From Paraburkholderia aspalathi (GTDB lineage Bacteria; Pseudomonadota; Gammaproteobacteria; Burkholderiales; Burkholderiaceae), in the NCBI RefSeq assembly GCF_900116445.1, contig NZ_FPBH01000037.1, forward strand, positions 1-64,000: 64,000 nucleotides of DNA. Reading direction: 5' to 3'. The notes under the pieces are model-generated. The model saw only the letters and a list, made by a program, of their open reading frames with translations, ran no database searches and was not told the DNA's origin. Position numbers and translations under genes: made by a program. Shown piece by piece: positions 54,734 through 64,000 of this stretch (position 1 is the first letter of the stretch; every line of letters starts with the position of its first letter).

Positions 54734-56137
54734 TCACACCTTCGTTTCTTGCGCCAGGCGACCCGGCACACCGCCGATCGAACCCGCGCCCATCGTGATC
54801 ACCACATCGCCGTCGCGCACTACCGCTGAGAGCGCGTCCGGCACTTCATCCACCGTATCGACAAACACCGGTTCGACCTTGCCCGCCACGCGCAGTGCCC
54901 GCGCAAGAGCGCGGCCATCCGCAGCGACGATCGGCGCTTCGCCGGCCGAATACACTTCGGTCAGCACGAGCGCGTCGACGGTCGACAGCACCTTCACAAA
55001 ATCTTCGAAGCAATCGCGCGTACGCGTGAAGCGGTGCGGCTGGAATGCCAGCACCAGGCGCCGCCCCGGAAATGCGCCACGCGCCGCCGCCACCGTTGCC
55101 GCCATTTCAACCGGGTGATGGCCGTAATCGTCGACCAGCGTGTACGCGCCGGCCGGTTTGCCTTCCGATACGACCGGCACTTCGCCGTAGCGCTGGAAGC
55201 GTCGGCCCACGCCGTTGAAATCCGCCAGCGCTCGCTGGATATCGGCATCTTTCACTTCAAGTTCAGTCGCAATTGCAATTGCGGCCAAAGCGTTCTGCAC
55301 GTTGTGCTCGCCCGGCAGATTCAAGACGATGTCGATCGGCGCCGCGTCTTCACGCAGTGCCGTGAAATGCATCTTGCCGCCGCGCGCTTCGACATTGACT
55401 GCACGCACCTGCGCGTCCGGCGTAAAACCGTAGCGGATGATCGGCTTCGACACGAACGGCAGGATCTCCTTCACGTTCGGATCGTCGACGCACAGCACCG
55501 CTATCCCATAGAACGGCAGACGGTGCGTGAATTCAATGAACGCCTGCTTGAGTCGCGCAAAGTCGTGTCCATAGGTGTCCATGTGATCAGCGTCGATGTT
55601 CGTGATGACTTCGATCACCGGGAACAGATTCAGGAACGACGCATCCGACTCATCCGCTTCAGCGACGATGAAATCACCCGTACCCAGACGCGCATTCGCG
55701 CCCGCGCTGATCAGGCGCCCGCCGATCACGAAGGTCGGATCGAGTCCGCCTGCCGCCAGCACGCTCGCCACCAGCGAGGTGGTCGTGGTCTTACCGTGCG
55801 TGCCGGCAATCGCAATACCCTGCTTCAGGCGCATCAGTTCCGCCAGCATCACCGCGCGCGGCACGATCGGAATGCGGCGATGACGCGCGGCCAGCACTTC
55901 CGGGTTGTCGCTGCGCACCGCGGTCGAAACGACCACGGCATTCGCGCCTTCGATGTTCTCCGCCGCGTGACCGATCGCGATGCGCGCGCCGAGCGCGGCG
56001 AGGCGATCGGTGATCGCGTTGCTCGACAGATCCGAGCCGCTCACCTGATAGCCGAGGTTGACCAGCACCTCCGCGATGCCGCTCATGCCGACACCGCCGA
56101 TGCCGACAAAGTGAATATGTTTGACGATGTGTTTCAT
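54734..56137 (-). CDS. murC: UDP-N-acetylmuramate--L-alanine ligase
   Basis: 467 residues; adds L-Ala to UDP-MurNAc. GIGGVG is at 12-17, ATP site AGTHGKTTT at 111-119, and the C-terminal domain includes DDYGHHPVEMAAT. The start at 56137 (MKHIVKHIHF) overlaps the murG stop (ATGA). Confidence 0.98.
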   Translation of the reverse strand: MKHIVKHIHFVGIGGVGMSGIAEVLVNLGYQVSGSDLSSNAITDRLAALGARIAIGHAAENIEGANAVVVSTAVRSDNPEVLAARHRRIPIVPRAVMLAELMRLKQGIAIAGTHGKTTTTSLVASVLAAGGLDPTFVIGGRLISAGANARLGTGDFIVAEADESDASFLNLFPVIEVITNIDADHMDTYGHDFARLKQAFIEFTHRLPFYGIAVLCVDDPNVKEILPFVSKPIIRYGFTPDAQVRAVNVEARGGKMHFTALREDAAPIDIVLNLPGEHNVQNALAAIAIATELEVKDADIQRALADFNGVGRRFQRYGEVPVVSEGKPAGAYTLVDDYGHHPVEMAATVAAARGAFPGRRLVLAFQPHRFTRTRDCFEDFVKVLSTVDALVLTEVYSAGEAPIVAADGRALARALRVAGKVEPVFVDTVDEVPDALSAVVRDGDVVITMGAGSIGGVPGRLAQETKV

Positions 56138-57252
56138 TGCTTTCCTTCTGGGCTCGCGCCCGAAATCGAACCCGCCACAGTCGCGCAAATCTGTGCGACC
56201 TGTTCTGTGGCGTCGGGTTTCGCGAGCGAGCGCGAACGCTCTGCCATCTCTGCGAGGGTCTCTCGCGTCTGGCTGCGCAACCAGTCAGCGAGCATTTCCG
56301 CCGACAGATCGCGTTGCTGCACGACCAGCGCCGCGCCGTTATCGGCGAGGAACGCTGCATTAGTGGTTTGGTGATCGTCTACTGCAAACGGGAACGGCAC
56401 GAAGAATGCCGCCACGCCTACTGCTGAAATCTCCGACACGGTCATCGCGCCCGAACGGCAGATCACCAGATCCGCGTTCGCGTACGCGCTCGTCATGTCG
56501 TCGATGAAAGGCACGAGTTCTACATCGGCGCCGGCCTGCAGGCCCGCTGCCGCATAATTCTCACGCAGTGCTTCAATATGCTTCGCGCCCGCCTGATGCA
56601 CGATGCGCGGACGTTCATTCGGCGCCAGCAGCGCAACCGCGCGCGGCACCACTTCGTTCAATGCGGCTGCACCCAGACTGCCGCCCACCACCAGCACATT
56701 CAGCGGACCGCTGCGCGCTGCGTAGCGTGCTTTGGGTGCAATTGCGCCCGCAAGTTCCGCACGAATCGGGTTTCCAGTCCATTCGCCGTGCGGCAGCGCA
56801 TTCGGGAATGCAACCAGCACGCGTTTCGCGACTTTCGCGAGGACCTTATTGGCGAGACCCGCAATCGAATTCTGTTCATGCAGCACCAGCGGACGGCCGC
56901 TCAACGCGGTCATCAAACCTGCCGGAAACGTGATGTAACCGCCCATGCCGAGCACGACGTCCGGCTTCACGCGACGCAGCACGCTCAAACTCTGCGAGCA
57001 CGCGCGCAGCAGGTTCAGTGGCAACATCAGCTTGGTCTTCAGGCCCTTGCCGCGCAGTCCGCCAAAGCGCACGTATTCCATCGGGATGCCGTGCTTCGGC
57101 ACCAGCGTGGCTTCCATGCCCGCGGGATTGCCGAGCCATACGACCTTCCAGCCCCACGCCTGCATCAGGTGCGCAACCGCGAGCCCCGGGAACACGTGTC
57201 CCCCGGTGCCACCGGCCATCACCATCAGCGTGCGTTGCGGGAGAGCCGTCAT
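56134..57252 (-). CDS. murG: UDP-GlcNAc--lipid I N-acetylglucosaminyltransferase
   Basis: 372 residues, GT-B fold, peripheral on the inner face of the membrane. It converts lipid I to lipid II. The acceptor loop GGTGGH is at 14-19; LVVGGSLGAAALNEVVP and VICRSGAMTVSEI are in the donor half. It overlaps ftsW and murC by 4 bp each. Confidence 0.97.
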   Translation of the reverse strand: MTALPQRTLMVMAGGTGGHVFPGLAVAHLMQAWGWKVVWLGNPAGMEATLVPKHGIPMEYVRFGGLRGKGLKTKLMLPLNLLRACSQSLSVLRRVKPDVVLGMGGYITFPAGLMTALSGRPLVLHEQNSIAGLANKVLAKVAKRVLVAFPNALPHGEWTGNPIRAELAGAIAPKARYAARSGPLNVLVVGGSLGAAALNEVVPRAVALLAPNERPRIVHQAGAKHIEALRENYAAAGLQAGADVELVPFIDDMTSAYANADLVICRSGAMTVSEISAVGVAAFFVPFPFAVDDHQTTNAAFLADNGAALVVQQRDLSAEMLADWLRSQTRETLAEMAERSRSLAKPDATEQVAQICATVAGSISGASPEGKQ

Positions 57253-58529
57253 ACTTTGCCCCCACGCATCAACACCCGGTTCTCATAGTCCACACGCATC
57301 AATACAGCCACCGCCACGCAGTTCAGCACGATGCCCGAACCGCCGTAGCTAACGAGCGGCAACGTAAGACCTTTAGTCGGCAGCAGGCCGAGGTTCACGC
57401 CCATGTTGATAAAAGTCTGCGCACCGAACCAGATGCCGATACCCTTCGCGACCAGCCCGGCAAAAGTGCGGTCAAGTGCGAGCGCCTGACGGCCGATCTC
57501 GAACGAACGGCGTACGATCCAGTAAAACATCAGGATCACGACGAGCACACCGACAAAACCTAGCTCCTCGCCGATAACGGCGAGGATGAAGTCGGTATGC
57601 GCTTCCGGCAGATAGTTGAGCTTCTCGACACTGCCGCCCAAACCCACGCCAAACCATTCGCCGCGCCCGAAAGCGATCAGCGAGTGCGTCAATTGATAAG
57701 CCTTGCCTTGCGCATAACGGTCGTCCCACGGATCGAGGTAAGCGAAGATCCGCTCGCGACGCCATGGCGACGCCCACACGAGCAAGCTGAACGTGCCGAC
57801 CGCAGTCGCCACCAGACCGCCGAACAGCTTGCCGTTCACGCCGCCGAGGAACAGCACGCCCATCGCGATCGCGGCGATCACCATGAACGCGCCCATGTCC
57901 GGTTCGAGCAGCAGCAATGCGCCGACGAGACCCACTGCAACCGCCATCGGCAGAAAGCCCTTGGCGAAGCTGTGCATGTATTCCTGCTTGCGCACGGTGT
58001 AATTCGCCGCGTAAATCGTCACGGCGAGCTTCATGATTTCCGACGGCTGCATGTTCGTGATGCCGAGCGGAATCCAGCGACGCGCACCGTTCACGCCCTT
58101 GCCGACGTGCGGGATCAGCACGATCACCAGCGCGGCGAGCGAAATCAGGAACAGCTTCGGCGCGTACTTATCCCACGTCGAAATCGGAATGCGGAACGAC
58201 ACGACGCCGATCACCGAGCCCATCACCACGAAAATGATCTGGCGCACGAGGAAGGCGTAGTCGCGGTACGACGCGTATTTCGGCGAATCGGGCATCGCGA
58301 TCGACGCCGAATACACCATCACGACGCCGAGCCCCAGCAGCGCGACGACCACCCACAGCAACGAGTGATCGTAGTCGAGCATCCGCGAGCGCAGCGGACG
58401 AACGCCGTTCACGGCGCTCGCGAGACCACTGCCGCCCGAGCGACCCGAGGCGCGGCCCGTGCTACCCGTATCGCCATTACCGGCACGGGAGCCGGCCAGG
58501 CGCGAACCGAAGCGTTCTGACCAGCTCAT
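57249..58529 (-). CDS. ftsW: SEDS glycosyltransferase FtsW
   Basis: 426 residues with about ten helices. A ~45-residue Gly/Ser/Arg-rich cytosolic N-terminus precedes the SEDS domain (YDHSLLWVVVALLGLGVVM). It works with FtsI to make septal peptidoglycan. AHTDFILAVIGEELGF and the LPLVSYGGSG end are signature segments. It overlaps murD and murG by 4 bp each. Confidence 0.97.
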   Translation of the reverse strand: MSWSERFGSRLAGSRAGNGDTGSTGRASGRSGGSGLASAVNGVRPLRSRMLDYDHSLLWVVVALLGLGVVMVYSASIAMPDSPKYASYRDYAFLVRQIIFVVMGSVIGVVSFRIPISTWDKYAPKLFLISLAALVIVLIPHVGKGVNGARRWIPLGITNMQPSEIMKLAVTIYAANYTVRKQEYMHSFAKGFLPMAVAVGLVGALLLLEPDMGAFMVIAAIAMGVLFLGGVNGKLFGGLVATAVGTFSLLVWASPWRRERIFAYLDPWDDRYAQGKAYQLTHSLIAFGRGEWFGVGLGGSVEKLNYLPEAHTDFILAVIGEELGFVGVLVVILMFYWIVRRSFEIGRQALALDRTFAGLVAKGIGIWFGAQTFINMGVNLGLLPTKGLTLPLVSYGGSGIVLNCVAVAVLMRVDYENRVLMRGGKV

Positions 58530-60040
58530 ATCATCGTCCCCCGTTCTGCCGCGATGTCTTCCACCGTGCTGCGGAACACCTGCGCGCGATGGGCGTAACC
58601 CTTGAACATGTCAAAGCTCGCGCACGCCGGCGACAGCAACACGGCGTCGCCAGGTTGCGCCAATGCGGTGGCGGCCCGCGTCGCTTCTTCGAGCGTCGCG
58701 TGGTCGGTCATCGCGATGCCGGCGTCTTCCAGCGCGGCGCGAATCTGCGGCGCATCGCGACCGATCAGCATCACGGCGCGGCACCACCGCGTCACCGGCT
58801 CGGCAAGCGGCTCGAAATCCTGGCCCTTGCCGTCGCCACCGGCGATCAGGACCGCGCGCTGCGCGAGGCCGTCGAGCGCGGCAACTGTCGCGCCGACATT
58901 GGTGCCCTTGCTGTCGTCGACGTAATCGACGCCTTCGATCGACGCGATCAATTCCACCCGATGCGGCTCGCCACGGTATTCGCGCAGGCCGTGCAAAAGC
59001 GGCGCGCCAGGCAGACCGATCGCGCGCGCCAAGGCATACGCGGCCAATGCGTTGGCGGCGTTATGCAGGCCGCGGATACGCAATGCGTCCGCCGGCATCA
59101 GGCGTTTGAGCGCGATGTTCTTCGGCGCCGCCACTTCGTTCTTGCGACGGCGCGTCGGTGCGGGTTCGTCGCTCACGTCGCGATCGTGCGCCTCGACCAG
59201 CCAGATCATGCCGTTGTCGCGCAGCAGACCGTAGTCGCCGTCGTTCTTCGGCTCGGTCACGCCGAACGTGACCATCGCGGCATCGCTATCGGCCGAAGGC
59301 GCGAGCGCCATCACGCGGGCGTCGTCGCGATTCAGCACGCGCACGGTTTGTGTACCGAAGATGCGGCCCTTCGCGGCAGCGTATGCGTCGAGCCCACCAT
59401 GCCAATCCAGGTGATCCTGCGTGATGTTCAGAACGACCGCTGCATCGGGCGTAAACGTATGCGCTGTTTCCAGCTGGAAGCTCGACAGCTCCAACACCCA
59501 CACGTCGGGCAACGCGGTGTTGTCGATCGCTTCGCTGAGCTTGTCCAGCGCCGCCGGGCTGATGTTGCCCGCCACCGCGACCTTCTTGCCGGCGCGTTCG
59601 CACAGCAAGCCAGTAAGACTCGTCGTCGTGGTCTTGCCGTTGGTGCCGGTGATCGCGATCACCTTCGGCACGTAACCGCTTTCGCCAAGCGTCTTCAATG
59701 CTTGCGCGAAGAATTCGAGTTCGCCCCAGACAGGGATGTCCCGCTCACGCGCCGCGGTGATGAGCGGCAGCAAGTCAGCGGCGAGCGGAGACAAGCCCGG
59801 GCTGATCGCCACGAGTTCGACGCCTTCGAGCAACGAGAGCGAGAACGGGCCGCCAACGAATTCGGCGTCGACGCTGTGCGCTTCCAGCGCGGACAGGTTC
59901 GGCGGCACCTCGCGCGTATCGGCCACACGCAGCCGACAGCCGTGCCGCGCGCACCAGCGCGCCATCGCGAGACCGGATTCACCGAGTCCCAGCACGAGCA
60001 CCATCGGCTTTTGCCGATCCCGAAACTTCTCGCCAAACAT
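58526..60040 (-). CDS. murD: UDP-MurNAc-L-Ala--D-Glu ligase
   Basis: 504 residues, longer than E. coli MurD (438). The ATP site is TGTNGKTTT at 131-139 and GLGESGLAMARWC binds UMA. YVDDSKGTNVGAT carries the DSKGTN motif. An insertion around 280-310 (DEPAPTRRRKNEVAAPKN) accounts for some of the extra length. It starts 23 bp after mraY. Confidence 0.97.
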   Translation of the reverse strand: MFGEKFRDRQKPMVLVLGLGESGLAMARWCARHGCRLRVADTREVPPNLSALEAHSVDAEFVGGPFSLSLLEGVELVAISPGLSPLAADLLPLITAARERDIPVWGELEFFAQALKTLGESGYVPKVIAITGTNGKTTTTSLTGLLCERAGKKVAVAGNISPAALDKLSEAIDNTALPDVWVLELSSFQLETAHTFTPDAAVVLNITQDHLDWHGGLDAYAAAKGRIFGTQTVRVLNRDDARVMALAPSADSDAAMVTFGVTEPKNDGDYGLLRDNGMIWLVEAHDRDVSDEPAPTRRRKNEVAAPKNIALKRLMPADALRIRGLHNAANALAAYALARAIGLPGAPLLHGLREYRGEPHRVELIASIEGVDYVDDSKGTNVGATVAALDGLAQRAVLIAGGDGKGQDFEPLAEPVTRWCRAVMLIGRDAPQIRAALEDAGIAMTDHATLEEATRAATALAQPGDAVLLSPACASFDMFKGYAHRAQVFRSTVEDIAAERGTMI

Positions 60041-60063
60041 CGCCTGCTTCCCCTAAATACGAC

Positions 60064-61233
60064 TTAACGCAACTTGAGCGTGGACAAACCGAACAGACAC
60101 AACATCAGGGTGATGATCCAGAAGCGCACCACTACCTGCGTTTCCTTCCAACCCGACAATTCAAAATGGTGATGCAGCGGCGCCATCTTGAAGAGGCGCC
60201 GGCCTTCGCCGTAACGGCGCTTGGTAAATTTGAACCACGTCACCTGCAGCATCACGGAGAGCGTCTCCGCGACGAAAATGCCGCCCATGATGAAGAGCAC
60301 GATTTCCTGACGCACGATCACGGCCACCGTGCCAAGTGCGCCGCCGAGCGCGAGCGCCCCGACGTCGCCCATGAACATCTGCGCCGGATGCGTGTTGAAC
60401 CAGAGGAACGCGAGCCCTGCCCCACCCATCGCCGAACAGAAGATGAGCAACTCGCCAGCGCCGGCGATATGCGGAAACAGCAGGTACTTCGAATAGACCG
60501 AACTACCCATCACATAAGCGAACACGCCGAGCGATGCGCCGACCAGCACGACCGGCATGATCACGAGGCCGTCGAGACCGTCGGTAAGGTTCACCGCATT
60601 GCTCGCGCCGACAATCACCAGATACGTCAGTACGATGAAGCCCCACACGCCGAGCGGATAGCTGATCGATTTGACGAACGGCAGCATCAGGTCGGCGCGC
60701 GCCGGCAAGCCCATCGACAAACCGCTGCGCACCCACGCCATGAACAGGTCGAACACGCGCACGTTGCTCGCTTCGGACACGCTGAACGCGAGATACACCG
60801 CCGCGAACAGGCCGATCACCGACTGCCAGAAATACTTTTCGCGCGACGACATCCCGCGCGGGTCCTTGTAGACCACCTTGCGGTAATCGTCGACCCAGCC
60901 GATCACACCGAAACCAAACGTGACGAGAATCACGATCCAGATGAAACGGTTGGTCAGATCGGCCCACAGCAACGTTGCCACGGCAATGCCGAGCAGAATC
61001 AACACGCCGCCCATCGTCGGCGTACCAGATTTGACGAGGTGCGTTTGCGGGCCGTCTTTACGAACGGCCTGACCGACCTTCATCGCGGTCAGCTTGCGGA
61101 TCACCGCCGGGCCACAGACGAGCCCGATCAGCAGCGCGGTGATGGTGGCCATCACCGCACGGAAAGTCAGATAACTGAACACGCGCAAGAAGCTTGCGTC
61201 ATTCTGCAGCCATTGCGCCAGCGCCAGTAGCAT
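60064..61233 (-). CDS. mraY: Phospho-MurNAc-pentapeptide transferase
   Basis: 389 residues, ten-helix enzyme that makes lipid I on undecaprenyl phosphate. DDYRKVV, NLTDGLDGL and the triple His in APLHHHFELSGW are catalytic and Mg2+ sites. KSGTPTMGGVLILLG is the N-terminal signature. It lies 17 bp after murF. Confidence 0.98.
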   Translation of the reverse strand: MLLALAQWLQNDASFLRVFSYLTFRAVMATITALLIGLVCGPAVIRKLTAMKVGQAVRKDGPQTHLVKSGTPTMGGVLILLGIAVATLLWADLTNRFIWIVILVTFGFGVIGWVDDYRKVVYKDPRGMSSREKYFWQSVIGLFAAVYLAFSVSEASNVRVFDLFMAWVRSGLSMGLPARADLMLPFVKSISYPLGVWGFIVLTYLVIVGASNAVNLTDGLDGLVIMPVVLVGASLGVFAYVMGSSVYSKYLLFPHIAGAGELLIFCSAMGGAGLAFLWFNTHPAQMFMGDVGALALGGALGTVAVIVRQEIVLFIMGGIFVAETLSVMLQVTWFKFTKRRYGEGRRLFKMAPLHHHFELSGWKETQVVVRFWIITLMLCLFGLSTLKLR

Positions 61234-61250
61234 GCTTCGGTCCTTCTATT

Positions 61251-62663
61251 TCAATGTGCAGCAGGCGTATTGCCCGCTGCGTTGGGTTGTGGACTCGTTA
61301 CGGCGTCCACCACGCGTTCCATTTGCATGAAACGCGAGCCTTTCACGAGAAGCGTTGCAGCGGCGCCAAAACCCGCCTGCTGCAACTGCGCGACCAGCGT
61401 GCCGACATCGGCGACGTGATGCGCGTCCGCGCCATACGCAGTGCAAGCGTCGCGCGAGGCGTCGCCCATGGCGTACAGCACGTCGATACCGCGTTCTTTG
61501 GCGTAGGCGCCGATTTCACGGTGAAACGCCGGGCCGTTGTCGCCGACTTCGCCCATGTCGCCCATCACCAGCACACGCGGTGATGCGCGCGATGCGAGGA
61601 CGTCGATCGCCGCGCGCATTGAATCGGGGTTGGCGTTGTAGGTGTCGTCGATCACCGTTGCGCCGGCGAGTGTGCCGAGCGCGGCGCGCTTCACCTGCAA
61701 ACGGCCCTTGACGGCGCCGAACGATTCGAGGCCGCGCTTGATTGCGTCGAGCGACACGCCTGCGGCGAGCGCAGCCGATGTCGCGGCCAACGCGTTGTGC
61801 GCGTTGTGATCGCCGAGCACTTGCAGCGTGACGTCGACGTGGCCTTCCGGTGTGTCGATGCTCAGAACGTTGCCGGCGAACGTGCCGGTTACGGCGGCTT
61901 CGGTCACGCGATCGGCGGTGTTCAAGGCGAAGTCGATGATGCGATTGCCGGTTGCGGCGACGCGCCAGATGCTCGCGTAGGCATCATCGGCCGGGAATAC
62001 GGCGACGCCTTCCGGCGAGAGCGCGTGAATCACGCTGGCGTGTTCGAGCGCGACGGCTTCGACCGTCGCCATGAATTCCTGGTGCTCGCGCTGTGCGTTG
62101 TTCACCACCGAGACCGTCGGCTCGGCAATCTTCGCAAGCAGCGAGGTCTCGCCCGGATGGTTCATGCCGAGTTCGACCACCGCCAGTTGATGCGCGGCGT
62201 GCAGACGGAAAAGCGTGAGCGGCAAGCCGATATCGTTGTTGAAGTTGCCAGCAGTCGCGAGGCGTGCGTCCGCGCCGACCGCAGCAGCGAAGATCGACGC
62301 GATCATTTCCTTGACCGTGGTCTTGCCGTTGCTGCCCGTCACAGCGACGAGCGGCATGCTGAATGTGCGCCGCCATCCGCGCGCAAGCGCGCCGAGCGCG
62401 ACACGCGTATCGGCTACGCGCAATGCAGGCACGTGCCAGTCTTGCGGCGTGCGCGTCACCAATGCTGCCGTGACGTTGCGCGACGCGACTTCCGGCAGGA
62501 AATCGTGCGCGTCGAAACGCTCACCCTTGATCGCGACGAAAAGATCGCCTGGACCGGCACTGCGGCTGTCGGTCGAAACGCGTTCGAACGTGACGTTGTC
62601 ATCACCGAGCACGGTGGCGCCGGGAATCAGCGCGGCGGCTTCACGCAGCGAGAACATGCTCAT
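61251..62663 (-). CDS. murF: UDP-MurNAc-tripeptide--D-Ala-D-Ala ligase
   Basis: 470 residues; adds D-Ala-D-Ala to the tripeptide. ATP site GSNGKTT is at 110-116, and ELGMNHPGE and DDTYNANPDS are the typical downstream motifs. Starts within the murE stop (4-bp overlap). Confidence 0.98.
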   Translation of the reverse strand: MSMFSLREAAALIPGATVLGDDNVTFERVSTDSRSAGPGDLFVAIKGERFDAHDFLPEVASRNVTAALVTRTPQDWHVPALRVADTRVALGALARGWRRTFSMPLVAVTGSNGKTTVKEMIASIFAAAVGADARLATAGNFNNDIGLPLTLFRLHAAHQLAVVELGMNHPGETSLLAKIAEPTVSVVNNAQREHQEFMATVEAVALEHASVIHALSPEGVAVFPADDAYASIWRVAATGNRIIDFALNTADRVTEAAVTGTFAGNVLSIDTPEGHVDVTLQVLGDHNAHNALAATSAALAAGVSLDAIKRGLESFGAVKGRLQVKRAALGTLAGATVIDDTYNANPDSMRAAIDVLASRASPRVLVMGDMGEVGDNGPAFHREIGAYAKERGIDVLYAMGDASRDACTAYGADAHHVADVGTLVAQLQQAGFGAAATLLVKGSRFMQMERVVDAVTSPQPNAAGNTPAAH

Positions 62664-64000
62664 TCGCCACCTCCGCGTACGTGCGTCGCCCGTGCGGCAA
62701 GCGCAAGGCGAGCGTGGTCCTGATCGGAGAAAGCGCGCTTCTTACCCATGATTTCCTGTGTTGCTTCATGCCCCTTGCCGGCCAGCACGATAACGTCTTC
62801 GCGCGCGGCGCCGCGGATCGCTTGCAGGATCGCGCTCGCGCGGTCCTCGATACGGCGCGCCTTCGACGCGTCTTTCATGCCCGCGGCGATCTGCTCGATG
62901 ATCGACTGCGGATCTTCGCTGCGCGGGTTGTCGCTGGTTACGACCACGCCGTCGGCGAGCTTCTCGGCGATCGCGCCCATCAGCGGACGCTTGGTCGCGT
63001 CGCGGTCGCCGCCGCAGCCGAACATGCAGATCAGTTCACCACCGCGTGCGGCCGCCATCGGGCGCAGTGCTTCCAGGGTCTTTTCCAGCGCGTCCGGCGT
63101 GTGCGCGTAATCGATCACGACGAGCGGCTCGTCGTTCTGCAAGCGGCCGCCGAGACGTTGCATGCGGCCATTTACCGGTTCGAGCTTCGCCAGTTCGGCA
63201 AGCGCTGCGTCGAACGGCACGTCGGCTGCAAGCAATGCACCGAGTACGCCGAGCAGATTGCTGACGTTGAAAGCGCCGAGCGTTTGCACTTCGACGTCGG
63301 CGTTGCCCCAGTCAGATGTGGTCAGATGAAATGCGGTGCCGGTGGCGGTTGCACGCACATTCGAGGCGAGCAGCAACGCGTCGGCTTGCGGCGCGTCTTT
63401 CAGCGTTTCGTCGAGACCGTAGGCGATCGTGCGAGCATGGCCCTTCGTGCTCGCGAGCAGACGGCGACCTGCGGCATCGTCGCGGTTGATCACTGCGGCG
63501 CGCAGTTCCGGCCATGCGAACAGACGCGCCTTGGCGGTTTCGTAGGCTTCGAACGTGCCGTGATAGTCGAGGTGGTCTTGCGTGAGATTCGTGAACACGG
63601 CGATGTCGAACGCCGTGCCGTTCACACGGCCTTGATGCAGCGCGTGCGACGACACTTCCATCGCCACCGCTTGCGCGCCGGCGTCGCGCAATTGCGCAAG
63701 ACTGCGTTGCAGTTGCGGCGCGTCGGGCGTCGTGAAACCGGTGTGTACGAGTTGACCCGGCAGACCGGTGCCGAGCGTGCCGATGATCGCGCAACGCTTG
63801 CAGAGCGCGGTCAAGGCCGCCGAGATCCATTGGCTGCAGGAGGTCTTGCCGTTCGTGCCGGTGATGCCGACCGTCAGCATGCCGTCGCTCGGATCGTTAT
63901 ACCAGGCGCTCGCAATCGAACCGGCGAGTTCGTTCAGCGCCGGCACGGCCAGCGTGGTGGACGAGTCGATCGCACCGCTAAAGCCTTCGGGCTGGACCAG
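62660..64000 (-). CDS. murE: UDP-MurNAc-L-Ala-D-Glu--meso-DAP ligase, 5' end cut by the window
   Basis: 446 residues are visible; the frame stays open to position 64000, so the N-terminal ~60 residues lie outside. The visible part begins LVQPEGFSGAIDSS. ATP site is GTNGKTSCSQW. The DNPR motif (VVTSDNPRSEDP) specifies meso-diaminopimelate as the amino acid added. The gene supplies tripeptide to MurF and is overlapped by it. Confidence 0.97.
   Translation of the reverse strand: MVQPEGFSGAIDSSTTLAVPALNELAGSIASAWYNDPSDGMLTVGITGTNGKTSCSQWISAALTALCKRCAIIGTLGTGLPGQLVHTGFTTPDAPQLQRSLAQLRDAGAQAVAMEVSSHALHQGRVNGTAFDIAVFTNLTQDHLDYHGTFEAYETAKARLFAWPELRAAVINRDDAAGRRLLASTKGHARTIAYGLDETLKDAPQADALLLASNVRATATGTAFHLTTSDWGNADVEVQTLGAFNVSNLLGVLGALLAADVPFDAALAELAKLEPVNGRMQRLGGRLQNDEPLVVIDYAHTPDALEKTLEALRPMAAARGGELICMFGCGGDRDATKRPLMGAIAEKLADGVVVTSDNPRSEDPQSIIEQIAAGMKDASKARRIEDRASAILQAIRGAAREDVIVLAGKGHEATQEIMGKKRAFSDQDHARLALAARATHVRGGGE

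Overview
The window reads as a stretch of a GC-rich betaproteobacterial main chromosome, most likely Paraburkholderia/Burkholderia. The support is a Lys/Ala-repeat histone H1-like protein, a kinase that closely resembles the Burkholderia thailandensis nucleoside kinase as I remember it, a meso-DAP type MurE (DNPR motif), Mpl and a type II dehydroquinase, and intergenic inverted repeats built on CTTTCTTTGC/GCAAAGAAAG of a kind common in this group. About 57 protein genes and one tRNA gene are supported. I see no prophage, insertion sequence, CRISPR array or obvious genomic island; nearly everything is core metabolism, envelope assembly or information processing.

Layout: 1-831 is non-coding and holds two inverted copies of a ~115-bp repeat. 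832-6772 (minus) carries mpl, a YqiA-like esterase, an RNB exoribonuclease, aroE and mtgA. 6985-15302 (plus) carries a nucleotidyltransferase-like protein of unknown role, a TlpA-type thioredoxin, aroQ, accB-accC, prmA, a zinc-ribbon/DUF3426 membrane protein, tpx, a nucleoside kinase and a glycine-zipper lipoprotein. 15556-21557 (minus) carries nrdA, nrdB and the histone H1-like gene with unusually long gaps between them. Upstream of nrdA lie tandem NrdR-type boxes and three DnaA-type boxes. 22087-23958 (minus) has ampD, a PP0621-family gene and a CcsA/YpjD-like membrane protein; ffh diverges from it, followed by a purine phosphoribosyltransferase, then marC and proS (minus).

28962-30333 (plus) has rppH and a CNP1-like lipoprotein. 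30449-33592 (minus) is the rplU-rpmA-obg-proB group with a near-consensus sigma70 promoter. ispB, tRNA-Pro(CGG), a CNNM/CorC-type protein, and the pilB-like/pilC-like/pilD-coaE-zapD-yacG series follow on plus. 42045-47580 (minus) has secA, argJ, a DUF815 ATPase and a MutT-like Nudix hydrolase.

48438-64000 (minus) is most of the division and cell-wall (dcw) cluster: murE (cut by the window end), murF, mraY, murD, ftsW, murG, murC, ddl, ftsQ, ftsA, ftsZ, then a peroxiredoxin and lpxC. The genes murD-ftsW-murG-murC overlap by 4 bp each, as do murE and murF, so the steps from UDP-MurNAc-tripeptide to lipid II and the Z-ring are translationally coupled. The best candidates for something undescribed are regulatory or RNA-level: a run of four stem-loops ending in an orphan terminator (16275-16430), the combined DnaA/NrdR control region of nrdA (21867-21968), and alternative inverted repeats between the peroxiredoxin gene and lpxC (49486-49563).
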